Shown here: positions 12,549 through 20,362 of the stretch, piece after piece | How the letters are laid out: the number at the start of each line of letters is the position of its first letter | Numbering within the stretch: the stretch's first letter is position 1 | DNA from: an uncultured Collinsella sp. | GTDB lineage: Bacteria > Actinomycetota > Coriobacteriia > Coriobacteriales > Coriobacteriaceae | Reading direction: 5' to 3' | NCBI GenBank assembly: GCA_900556605.1 | Contig: USPC01000016.1 | Coordinates: forward strand, 1-20,415 | DNA length: 20,415 nucleotides | Made by a program: the position numbers and the translations under genes | Notes under the pieces: model-generated | The model's database searches: none | Told to the model about the DNA's origin: nothing | What the model saw: only the letters and a program-made list of their open reading frames with translations

Positions 12549-15038
12549 TCACAATAAGGGGTGACGTTTAAAATCCCAGGAGGTTTCAAACGAGTCCCAG
12601 TCGGTTTTTGACAGTTCGATAGCCAGTTCAGCCATGCTAGAGATACGGCCCTCTTCACCAAGGCCAAGAAGCGGCAGCCTTGACACAACGCCCGCATTAC
12701 AATTAAGAGTTGGGTTAATCATTCTGAGCATCACAGATGCTGCGGATGAATTCAGGTAGGCAATTAGCGGAAGTAGGTTGTCATCTGCAATAAATGCGCA
12801 ACTTCCAGCATGCTCAAACAGACTGTGTCCGCCGTTGACTCTAAACGAATTGCGATCGGACGTAACGTCTGACCAAGAGATCGACGGCCTAAATTGATCA
12901 TCAAGGCTGACGGGGCGGAATCCTGACTGTTTTTTCATCTCCAGTTGGCCAGTGACTGAGAAATTCATAACGTTATCTCGGTTGCCATACCACTTGCGAT
13001 AGCTACCACCTTTGTTACATGGATACCAACACGTTGTGGTTTGGACCTCGTTAATCGATGAGCACTCCCTATCAAACTTTGATAGTTGGACCTCCCACCA
13101 AGCTCTAATGAATAAGTCATTGTTTCCCGTTGTGATTCCAGCTTGAAGCGACGCGCGCGTACCAACAGCTGGATTTGATTTAAATGCAGATAGTATTCCG
13201 CCCCCAGCCCAGTAGGCTATTGGGGCGCCGGGGATCTGCTTGAAGATGTCGGCGTCGCGGCGGTAGAACCAGCCGCAGTCGGGATCTCGGATCGCCTCGA
13301 GCAGCTTGAGACGCTTCGCCTCACTACCGTTGATGTCGACGAGGCGCACGTAAGCGCCCTCGTATGCCGCGCGGCCGTTGTAGATGACATCGGCGGTTAC
13401 GTTGACGACCTCGCCGCCGATGGCGTCAAATGCGCGGGGGCCGAGATGAGCCATCGAGACAATCGTCTTGCCCTCGATAATCGAAGAGCGCATCTTCTCA
13501 AAGCTGCCCAGGAACATCCAACTCTGCATGGTAACCATTGCGGCGTAGCCCTTATCCTCGACAAGGTTAAAACCGCGCTCGATAAAGCACGTGCAGAGGT
13601 CGCTCTTCACGTCGGGGTAGTTCTTCTTGATCCACTTGCTCATGAATGGATTAAAGCTGCTGCTGCCCATATACGGAGGATTCGCAACGGTGCAGGTAAA
13701 ACGACGGGACAGCTTCTCGCAGATGGCGGCAGCGCTTTCGAGCTTAGTTTTGGCCGTAGCGGCAAAAAGGTCATCGGAACAACTCGCGGCGGCAGCCTTG
13801 AGCTCGTCGATCTCGTCCTCTGAGGGATTGAGCAGCGAACCGATCTCGCCCAAATGACTCAGCTCCTCGGCGAGCTTCTTGTTACCCGGCAGCTCGTCCT
13901 CCCCTAGCGGGATGCTCGAGAGCACGGCAACGTCGGCGCGAACGCCACGCCTAAAGAAGCGACGATCGTGCTCGCGGGCGCACATGGCAAGCGCCAGCTC
14001 CGCGATCTGAGCCGCACGGGGGTCGATCTCCATGCCAGCGAGGTTTTTGGTCAGGATGAGCTCCGGGATCTCGCGCTCGCGGTAGCCGCGCTCCTCGTAC
14101 ACGGCAAAGAGCAGCTCAAACGCATAGACCAGGATATGGCCCGAGCCACATGCGGGGTCGCAGAGGGTTATCTCCTCGGGGCTCGAAATGCGGATGAAGT
14201 CCTCGTGCTCAGTATCAGGCTCGATGTAATACTCCATGCGCTCGCGCAGCGAACTCCCCGGGTTGTTGCGCATCCACAGACGGCCGAGCGAGTTCTGGAC
14301 CATATAGCGCACGATCCACTCGGGGGTGAAGAGCTGCGTGGCGGGCGCGATGTCCGCCGCCGCTGCTTTGCGTTTTGCCTTGAAGAACTCGTCTTTAACG
14401 TCAGCGTTGTAGTACTGATACATCCAGCCCAGAACGGTCACGCCCTTGCGCCAGTCCTCGTCAGCGAGAATGGTGTTGAGTTTGCCCACCACGCCGTCGG
14501 ACATCATGAGGCCCTGGGGCAACAGCAGCTCCATGGCACCGCCCACGCGTTCAAAGACGCCCGGCAGGCAATCGGCAAGCTCCTCGCACTGAGCCATAAA
14601 CAGGTAGCGCCACAGCGGTTCATCCAAGCCCGCCATCTTGAGCTCGGCTATGCGATCGGTATCGGCCGTCGCTATCTCCACGTCCAGTGCGTTCTCCACG
14701 GCCTCGCTGCCATGGCTGCCGTCCGCACGACTCAGCATGCGCATACGGCTGGGGAGCCATCCGCGTGCATCCATAAAGCGAATGGCCACGATGCGGTTGA
14801 ACCAGGTGTAGGCCGCTCGGTCGCGCAGCGCCTCGTGACCCACCTCTGTCTGTATGCGCAGCAGCTCGTCACGCTGCACAACCTCAGCAGGACTTAGGGG
14901 CAGGCCGTTGACGGTCTCGGACCCAACGGGCGAAGGTACAGGTCCGGTGACGCCGTAGCGCACCATCTGTGCCTCCACGCCTTTGATGAGCTCTGTACGG
15001 GCCCAGGTGCAGAAGCTCTTAAGAGCAGAATCGTTCAT
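12549..15038 (-). CDS. pglX: PglX N-terminal part: adenine-specific DNA methyltransferase with target-recognition region
   Basis: This 829-aa protein is the methyltransferase part of BREX type 1 PglX, which marks host DNA on adenine at a non-palindromic site. The SAM-binding motif DPACGSGH is at 294-301 and the catalytic NPPY at 453-456, both intact. From about residue 610 the sequence should be the target-recognition region; it is visibly less G+C-rich than the first 600 residues. The protein stops at DWDSFETSWDFKRHPLL, where family members continue for about 300 more residues; that missing part is encoded separately at 10897-11865. The ATG at 15038 is preceded by AGAAAGG at 10 bases. The start lies 66 bases after brxC, with a strong hairpin between. 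Activity depends on whether the two parts associate. Confidence 0.92.
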   Translation of the reverse strand: MNDSALKSFCTWARTELIKGVEAQMVRYGVTGPVPSPVGSETVNGLPLSPAEVVQRDELLRIQTEVGHEALRDRAAYTWFNRIVAIRFMDARGWLPSRMRMLSRADGSHGSEAVENALDVEIATADTDRIAELKMAGLDEPLWRYLFMAQCEELADCLPGVFERVGGAMELLLPQGLMMSDGVVGKLNTILADEDWRKGVTVLGWMYQYYNADVKDEFFKAKRKAAAADIAPATQLFTPEWIVRYMVQNSLGRLWMRNNPGSSLRERMEYYIEPDTEHEDFIRISSPEEITLCDPACGSGHILVYAFELLFAVYEERGYREREIPELILTKNLAGMEIDPRAAQIAELALAMCAREHDRRFFRRGVRADVAVLSSIPLGEDELPGNKKLAEELSHLGEIGSLLNPSEDEIDELKAAAASCSDDLFAATAKTKLESAAAICEKLSRRFTCTVANPPYMGSSSFNPFMSKWIKKNYPDVKSDLCTCFIERGFNLVEDKGYAAMVTMQSWMFLGSFEKMRSSIIEGKTIVSMAHLGPRAFDAIGGEVVNVTADVIYNGRAAYEGAYVRLVDINGSEAKRLKLLEAIRDPDCGWFYRRDADIFKQIPGAPIAYWAGGGILSAFKSNPAVGTRASLQAGITTGNNDLFIRAWWEVQLSKFDRECSSINEVQTTTCWYPCNKGGSYRKWYGNRDNVMNFSVTGQLEMKKQSGFRPVSLDDQFRPSISWSDVTSDRNSFRVNGGHSLFEHAGSCAFIADDNLLPLIAYLNSSAASVMLRMINPTLNCNAGVVSRLPLLGLGEEGRISSMAELAIELSKTDWDSFETSWDFKRHPLL

Positions 15039-15067
15039 GGTTGATGAGCCTTTCTAAACGCCATAAA

Positions 15068-15095
15068 CCACCGGTGCTCGCTTTGGCACCGGTGG
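15068..15095 (-). promoter_or_regulatory. Strong hairpin between brxC and pglX
   Basis: CCACCGGTGC (15068-15077) and GCACCGGTGG (15086-15095) form a perfect 10-bp stem with an 8-base loop, ten bases after the brxC stop. On the minus strand only TTT follows, so it is a weak terminator at best. It could lower pglX transcription relative to brxABC or protect processed mRNA ends. Confidence 0.6.
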
Positions 15096-15104
15096 CTCCG
15101 CGAG

Positions 15105-18100
15105 TTAGTTGATACGAATCTCGTCGTTTGCAGCGAGCTCCTGCATAAGGCGAGAGCGCAGGTCGTCCACGTAGCGCTCCACGTCCTCTGCGGACAAGAG
15201 GCGACTCGGCTTGGCCAAATCGGCGCGGCGCACGGTCTTGATCTTGCGCTGGGGCTTAGACGCGGGCACGGGCGCAGACGATGCGGCGCCCTTGTTGGAG
15301 ATCTTCTTGACCACCTCACCCGTACTCGTGACCTCGGTGGTGCGGCGCTCGTTGTCCATTCGCATGCGGGCCTCATCCACGGCGTCGTATATCTTGTTGG
15401 TTGCAGCAACGATCCAGTTTTCCCAGTTTGCCGCGAGGGCGTTAAGCTCGTTGAGGCTCTGGACGCCATGGGCGCGGTTCTTGAACGACTCATACCTGGT
15501 GTTGGCGTCCGCGATGGCATCCTTGGCCTGCTTGACAAAACCTTCTTGGCTCTCGGCCTGCTTCCGCAAATCCTGCAGGTCGTTTTCGATACGACACAAG
15601 AACTCGTTGCGGCGAATGCCCAGGTGCTTTTTGATGTCTTCCTTGACGGGTGCCATCAACGGCTGAAGGTCTTTAATGCGGCCGTAGGGCTTTGGGTCTT
15701 TGAGGATCTCGCGTACCTTTGCCACGTTCTCCACCGCGTTGGGAATGTCATCGGAGGCATACTCGATGCCCTCGGTGCGGCTCAAGAAATCCTTGGCGTG
15801 GTCAAACGCTGTTCGTTGGTTGGACTCGAAGAACTCAACCACCTTGTCAAAGTCTTCCTTGGCATCGAGCAGGCGGTCCTCGTGCTTGGTGAACGTGGTC
15901 AAGAACGCCTCGGAATCGCTCTGGTCCTTAAGAACGTCGACCACCTCCGAGCGCATCTTCTCGCACTCGTCCTCACCGGGATACGGGTAGGCCGGCTTGA
16001 TACCCGTGTAGTAGTCGCGTGCCATGGCGACGCACACCTCACGCAAGCCCTCAAGGCGCTCCTTGAGCTCGGCCACGAGCTTATCCTCGTTGGAGGGCAC
16101 GGTCTTGAGATCAAACAGGTCACGCATAAGCTCGCCCGTGGCGCGCAGCAACCGGTCGCTCATGCGCACGCGCAAACGCACCTGGGCCTTATCGGCATCC
16201 TTACGCAGGAGCGACACCATGCGGCTGTCGTTAGCTTGAACCGTCTGACCGCCAAACAGCACCTGCGCGCGCTGCTCCACTACAAGCTGCGCCACCACAT
16301 TTGCGATGTCAACCTCGCGCCAGCCATAGGGCTTTTGCTGGTACCTGCGCTGGATATCGCCCATAGCGGTATCCAGGTGGCGCTGGTGCTGAACTTTGAG
16401 GTAGTCCTCGACCTCCTTGAGCGCACGCGTGTTGCCCGCGTCCATGCCAGCGAGCCCCGCTTGAACGTTGCCCGCCAGAGTGGAGCGGATATCGGAATCG
16501 CTCGTGACCGGCGCGCCGATATAGTCGGCCTTTTCAAAGACCACATCGCACAGCTGCGCCAGCACTTGCTCAAAGACCTGAGCGGGTTTGGCCGCGCGGA
16601 CCTCAATTATGCGGCCGTTGACCGCGCAACGTGCATGGAGTACGGCCTCGCTCAAAAGGACATCGGCCTCTTTCTCGTTATAGGCTGCCTCGCGCATCTT
16701 GGACTCGACGATCTGGCGCGTACTCGGCTGAAGCTCCTGGAGATTTCGCGTCTTGGCGTACTTGCGGATCTTGGCGGCGTTGACGAGCGTCTCCCAATAA
16801 TCCGCCTCGTCGCTCAAAGCCACGATGGCTTTGCCCGAAGAAGCCAAGGCCAGCTCGGTATCGTCCGCACGGCCCAGATCGCTCGCCATAGTCGCCACGC
16901 AAAGCTCCATGCCGCCCATGCTGGCACCGTGGATTGAGCCGTCCACATAGCGGTCAAAAGGAAAGTCGTTGGCCCCGCGGTTGAGTTTACGCGCGGTGTA
17001 GATGCTGTCGAACAGGCGCTTTTTGATAGACTCGATCACCTGCGCGTTATCGACCGGAGTGCGTGTGATCTCCTGCGCTATCTCCTGCTCCTCGTCGGTG
17101 AGGAAGCTATAGGCATCGCCCTGGCGTGCCACGTAGTTCTCGCGCTCCAGGCGGGCAAGGGACTCCTTGACGCGGTCCTTGAGGGCGCGCATGTCCACGT
17201 CGAGGCCGTCGATCATGAAGATGGAGATGTTCTCGACCGTGGCCTTAACGTAGCCGATGTAACGAATCAGGTACAGGAGCTTGAGCACCTGAACGTCGTA
17301 GGGTTCAAGGCCCTTTGCGTCCTCGGCCGCACGGACCGCGCGGTCGACCACCTGGTTGATGCCGTGCTCAAGGTCTTTGGAGATAGTGTCGAAGAAGCAC
17401 CAGAACGGCACGAGTGCACCGGTCTGGTCATACTGGATGACCTGAGCGCTCTCCTGGAACGCGCTCAGCATGGAGCGCTCGCCCGTTGACATGTGCTTGG
17501 CCTTGACACCGTGCTTGCGCACCTCGGTCATCACGTCGGGCAGGAGCTTAAACTGGTAGCCCACAAACGGGTAGCTGGCCACAAAATCCTTGGAGTTGGC
17601 GTAGCCGGCAAGGTCGGAGCGCGAGCCACCCTCAAAGGTAAAGTTGTTTTTAAGCACGGCGGCGTCTTGCTCGTAGACCTGTGCAAGCATATCGGCCGCC
17701 GGCGCGGTCTTCTCGAGCACACGGCGCTGGATGACCTCGTCCACGCTGGAGCTGGAGAGCGAAAGGCGGGTATTGAAGCGGCCCTGGATCTTTGAAAAGT
17801 CGTTGCCCACGGGCAGGCTCAGGTTGTCGATGGCCTCCTGGCTCGTAACCATCACCCACACGCGGCCACCGCAGGCGGCACCCAGCTCCTCGACGATGGT
17901 CTGAAGGCTCAGCATAAGGCTTGGGTCCTTGTCGTTTGTAATAAACTGACCCACCTCGTCGACCATAAAGAGCAAACGGAAGTTGCCGCCGCGGGCCGCT
18001 GCCTGAGCGTCTACGTAGTCCTTGACCTTTTTGGCAAAGACATCAGGGGCCAAAACCTCGTCCTCAGAACCCTCGAGCCAGTTCCATGCGGCCTTTTCGC

Positions 18101-18767
18101 TCATGCCGAGCACGCTCTGCAGCACCTCGACGACGTCGTCCTCAAAGTAGCTGTAGGTATCGCGGGTCTGGAGCCAAGACTCGCCGTTCACGCGCTCAAA
18201 GGCCTCGCGGAACTCCTGGGTCTTGCCCAGGGAATCGATGTAGTCCTCGAGCTTTGCAAGCTTGAGGTCCTCGCCGTAGAAGCCGCGCGCCTCGTAGAAC
18301 ATGCGCTCAAAGCCGCGAAGCAGCGCCGTGGGAGCCGTATCACCCTGCTTCCACTGGCCCGCCTTGCTATCGATGTTAAAGAGGATGGCCTGCGTGGGCA
18401 CCGAGCACGCGCGCTCCATGGCAGCCGCGACCATGGGGTCGACGATTTTGCCGTCAAAGTAGCGAATGGCGCTCATGCCACCGATCTGGCGATTCTCGAG
18501 CAGGTAGCTCAGCATCTTGAGGAAGTGCGATTTACCGGAACCGAAGAAGCCACTGATCCACACGCCGATCTTGTCGGTGGGCACATCGATGGCATCGCCG
18601 TATGCCTTGAAGAACGTGGCAAGGTGCCCTTGCAGCTCGCGCGTCACCACGTACTCGTCAAGCTCCTGGCGGATGGACCCATCTTTTGAATCCTGGACCT
18701 TGACCACGCCGTTGATGGAGCGGTTGATGTCTTTTGCAAAGAGGTCGCGAATGATCGTGTTGTCCAT
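15105..18767 (-). CDS. brxC: BrxC, large P-loop ATPase, BREX type 1
   Basis: This 1220-aa protein opens with IIRDLFAKDINRSINGVVKV, the conserved BrxC N-terminus. A Walker A motif GFFGSGKS at 73-80 and a Walker B-like FMVDE (Asp270-Glu271) follow, fitting an AAA+/DUF499-type ATPase. The rest is long and helical, with many charged coiled-coil stretches, and ends in an Ala/Lys/Arg-rich linker and a short DVERYVDDLRSRLMQEL helix. The ATG at 18767 is chosen because AGGAG lies five bases before it; the longer reading would start at a TTG at 18800. BrxC is essential for BREX and is expected to couple ATP use to the PglX/PglZ machinery. It lies 77 bases after brxB. Confidence 0.95.
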   Translation of the reverse strand: MDNTIIRDLFAKDINRSINGVVKVQDSKDGSIRQELDEYVVTRELQGHLATFFKAYGDAIDVPTDKIGVWISGFFGSGKSHFLKMLSYLLENRQIGGMSAIRYFDGKIVDPMVAAAMERACSVPTQAILFNIDSKAGQWKQGDTAPTALLRGFERMFYEARGFYGEDLKLAKLEDYIDSLGKTQEFREAFERVNGESWLQTRDTYSYFEDDVVEVLQSVLGMSEKAAWNWLEGSEDEVLAPDVFAKKVKDYVDAQAAARGGNFRLLFMVDEVGQFITNDKDPSLMLSLQTIVEELGAACGGRVWVMVTSQEAIDNLSLPVGNDFSKIQGRFNTRLSLSSSSVDEVIQRRVLEKTAPAADMLAQVYEQDAAVLKNNFTFEGGSRSDLAGYANSKDFVASYPFVGYQFKLLPDVMTEVRKHGVKAKHMSTGERSMLSAFQESAQVIQYDQTGALVPFWCFFDTISKDLEHGINQVVDRAVRAAEDAKGLEPYDVQVLKLLYLIRYIGYVKATVENISIFMIDGLDVDMRALKDRVKESLARLERENYVARQGDAYSFLTDEEQEIAQEITRTPVDNAQVIESIKKRLFDSIYTARKLNRGANDFPFDRYVDGSIHGASMGGMELCVATMASDLGRADDTELALASSGKAIVALSDEADYWETLVNAAKIRKYAKTRNLQELQPSTRQIVESKMREAAYNEKEADVLLSEAVLHARCAVNGRIIEVRAAKPAQVFEQVLAQLCDVVFEKADYIGAPVTSDSDIRSTLAGNVQAGLAGMDAGNTRALKEVEDYLKVQHQRHLDTAMGDIQRRYQQKPYGWREVDIANVVAQLVVEQRAQVLFGGQTVQANDSRMVSLLRKDADKAQVRLRVRMSDRLLRATGELMRDLFDLKTVPSNEDKLVAELKERLEGLREVCVAMARDYYTGIKPAYPYPGEDECEKMRSEVVDVLKDQSDSEAFLTTFTKHEDRLLDAKEDFDKVVEFFESNQRTAFDHAKDFLSRTEGIEYASDDIPNAVENVAKVREILKDPKPYGRIKDLQPLMAPVKEDIKKHLGIRRNEFLCRIENDLQDLRKQAESQEGFVKQAKDAIADANTRYESFKNRAHGVQSLNELNALAANWENWIVAATNKIYDAVDEARMRMDNERRTTEVTSTGEVVKKISNKGAASSAPVPASKPQRKIKTVRRADLAKPSRLLSAEDVERYVDDLRSRLMQELAANDEIRIN

Positions 18768-18844
18768 GGGTGCTCCTTTGGGTTTGGGAACGTATGGCAA
18801 AGGGTTGTTGCCGGCGGCAGTGCCTTGTCTGCGGGGAGCCGTGC

Positions 18845-19537
18845 TTACGAGATATCGATGGCGCGGTAGTAGTTGTCGGCCGGCAGACGGTTAAAGAGCT
18901 GGAAAGAAGAGCCGTTGAAACTGCCCGGATAGGCGGCGACCACAGGCACCTCATCAAAATCCGCAAGCATGCAGTGGAGAAGCGTGTGTATGCGAAAGAA
19001 CGGGAAAACCTCGCCCGCGCCGGTGAGAAGGATGACGTCTCCGGGCATGTGCGGCTCGGTCTGCTCAAGGATGTACGCGGCGACTTTCTCGGGCGAGGCG
19101 AACTTGGCCACGTCCTCGAGCACGCGCTGGGTACCGCGGCGCTCCTCTTGGTGCGGGATAGCCTTGAGGACACGGCGCTTTTCGAGAATTGCCAGCACGG
19201 CGTCGTAAAGGTTCACGACCTTGAGCGCGCACGGAAGCTTGTCGGCCTCGGCATCGCGTGAAAGGGTGCCAAATAATGCACGCGCCTCAAACTCCAGCGC
19301 GGGGTCATAGCAAAAGGTGTGAAAGCCGATCTCATTGCCTATGCCCTTGTTGGCCAAAAAGTCCTCGCTGCACAGGCACTCGCGCAGAAGCTGCGCACGG
19401 CGCTCAAATTCCTGACAGGCACGCTCGGAGCGGGCATGCGCCGCAACGACGCTCTTGCGGGAATGGATGCCAATATTGGTGGCGAGATCGGTCGCCGGGG
19501 TGACAACAGGGTCGACGGCGCTTTTGACGGGAGCCAC
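18845..19537 (-). CDS. brxB: BrxB (DUF1788), BREX type 1
   Basis: This 230-aa protein belongs to the DUF1788/BrxB family. The signature FLANKGIGNEIGFHTFCYDP is near residues 60-80, followed by VVNLYDAVLAILE, GDVILLTGAGEVFPFFRIHTLL and the C-terminal VVAAYPGSFNGSSFQLF. The first about 35 residues are poorly conserved in style, so the true start could be slightly downstream. The GTG at 19537 begins one base after the brxA stop, with only a weak GGTGAT-like site, so translation is probably coupled to brxA. No enzyme activity is known for the family; it is a small cytoplasmic core component of BREX. Confidence 0.92.
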   Translation of the reverse strand: MAPVKSAVDPVVTPATDLATNIGIHSRKSVVAAHARSERACQEFERRAQLLRECLCSEDFLANKGIGNEIGFHTFCYDPALEFEARALFGTLSRDAEADKLPCALKVVNLYDAVLAILEKRRVLKAIPHQEERRGTQRVLEDVAKFASPEKVAAYILEQTEPHMPGDVILLTGAGEVFPFFRIHTLLHCMLADFDEVPVVAAYPGSFNGSSFQLFNRLPADNYYRAIDIS

Positions 19538-19538
19538 G

Positions 19539-20189
19539 CTACATCACCGCCCTGCCGGTAAGGGCCGCGATAAGCGACTGCTCGCCCAGCTGAACCAAGG
19601 CTCGCTCGACATCGGAATCGAGGAAGAGTGGTGACAGGCGCTCGGACTCCGGGCCCTGGCCCTCGCCGATAAGGCCGGCATGGCGGAGCGTCTGGCGGAG
19701 CGAGCCCTTAATGCGCTTGACCGTGGCCTCAGTCCAGCGGGCCGCGTCCGGATACTCCGTGGTAAAGCGTGTCATAAAGGCGTTGAGGTCAACCGCCGTA
19801 AAGGCATAATCGAAGTTTTGTAGGCGCTCCCCTACCTCGACGAGCACGAGCTCGCGCACGATATCGTAGCGGCAGATCATGCTGTAGAAGATGGCCTGGT
19901 CCGCCTGCGTGGGAGTGCCGGATGCCATGAGCCTGGTTAGGGATGACGCAGCCTCGACGGCGGTTTTGGGGTCGATGCCGCGCGCGGCGCATACGGCGTC
20001 CGTGGGCACCATGGCGTCAAGGCGGCGAAGGCACACGGTTGCGCGGTTGGCGACCATGCGCTCCGTGGGATATTGAAAGAGGTTCTCGCTCTTTACGCGT
20101 ACAATGACCTGCTCGTCGCTTGCGCCCTGCATACGAAGGGCAGCGACGATGCGCATCTCATGCGGGAGGAATTGCTCGCGGGTGAGCAC
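19539..20189 (-). CDS. brxA: BrxA (DUF1819), BREX type 1
   Basis: This 216-aa protein matches the DUF1819/BrxA family: EMRIVAALRMQGASDEQV, then ENLFQYPTERMVANRA near the N-terminus, YDIVRELVLVEVGERL and DLNAFMTRF in the middle, and TVKRIKGSLRQTLRHAGL toward the end. BrxA homologues are small helical, DNA-binding proteins. The GTG at 20189 is the only good start: an in-frame TAA lies at 20214-20216, and the next ATG would cut into the conserved region. The ribosome binding site appears to be the G tract that runs directly into the GTG. It is the first gene of the BREX operon, so this start sets the entry of ribosomes into the whole transcript. Confidence 0.92.
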   Translation of the reverse strand: MLTREQFLPHEMRIVAALRMQGASDEQVIVRVKSENLFQYPTERMVANRATVCLRRLDAMVPTDAVCAARGIDPKTAVEAASSLTRLMASGTPTQADQAIFYSMICRYDIVRELVLVEVGERLQNFDYAFTAVDLNAFMTRFTTEYPDAARWTEATVKRIKGSLRQTLRHAGLIGEGQGPESERLSPLFLDSDVERALVQLGEQSLIAALTGRAVM

Positions 20190-20198
20190 CCCCCCCCC
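20189..20198 (-). repeat. Run of ten G at the brxA start codon
   Basis: On the minus strand ten consecutive G end in the first base of the brxA GTG codon. No separate AGGAGG is present upstream, so the tract itself seems to be the Shine-Dalgarno element. Homopolymers of this length are prone to slippage during replication, and also to sequencing error. Confidence 0.6.
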
Positions 20199-20362
20199 GA
20201 ACGCTTTTTGTGGTTACATCCACAGTACACGCTCCAAGGGTGTCAAAGGCTGTCACAAGTACGCCGCAACCCGGCAGGCAGGCGCGGCGCACATGACAAT
20301 AATCATACCTGTTGGTAAAAAAGTTACCACGCCCAGAGTTTCAAATGTTGAGCAACAAAATT
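20190..20362 (-). promoter_or_regulatory. Upstream regulatory region of the BREX operon
   Basis: On the minus strand TATGAT (20302-20307) is the best -10 box, but no good -35 box lies 16-18 bases before it. Where the -35 should be, there is a dyad GGTAA-N5-TTACC (20314-20328), a likely regulator site. Further down the leader, TGTCA occurs twice exactly ten bases apart (20241-20245 and 20251-20255 on the plus strand). A second dyad TGTGG-N6-CCACA is at 20209-20224. A perfect TTGACA (20241-20246) lacks a matching -10 box. No regulator gene is visible in the window. Confidence 0.4.

Noticed and set aside
11865..12549. Sequencing error or simple frameshift as the cause of the pglX split
   Set aside because: A 609-base intact open frame of different composition lies between the parts, and the C-terminal part has its own start and ribosome binding site, so a point error cannot explain it.
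10897..15038. Recombinase-driven inversion system in pglX, as seen in some BREX loci
   Set aside because: No recombinase gene, second pglX copy or inverted repeats flanking the recognition region are visible in the window.
15468..16937. 489-codon open frame opposite brxC
   Set aside because: It is antisense to the conserved BrxC protein and shows no independent motif.
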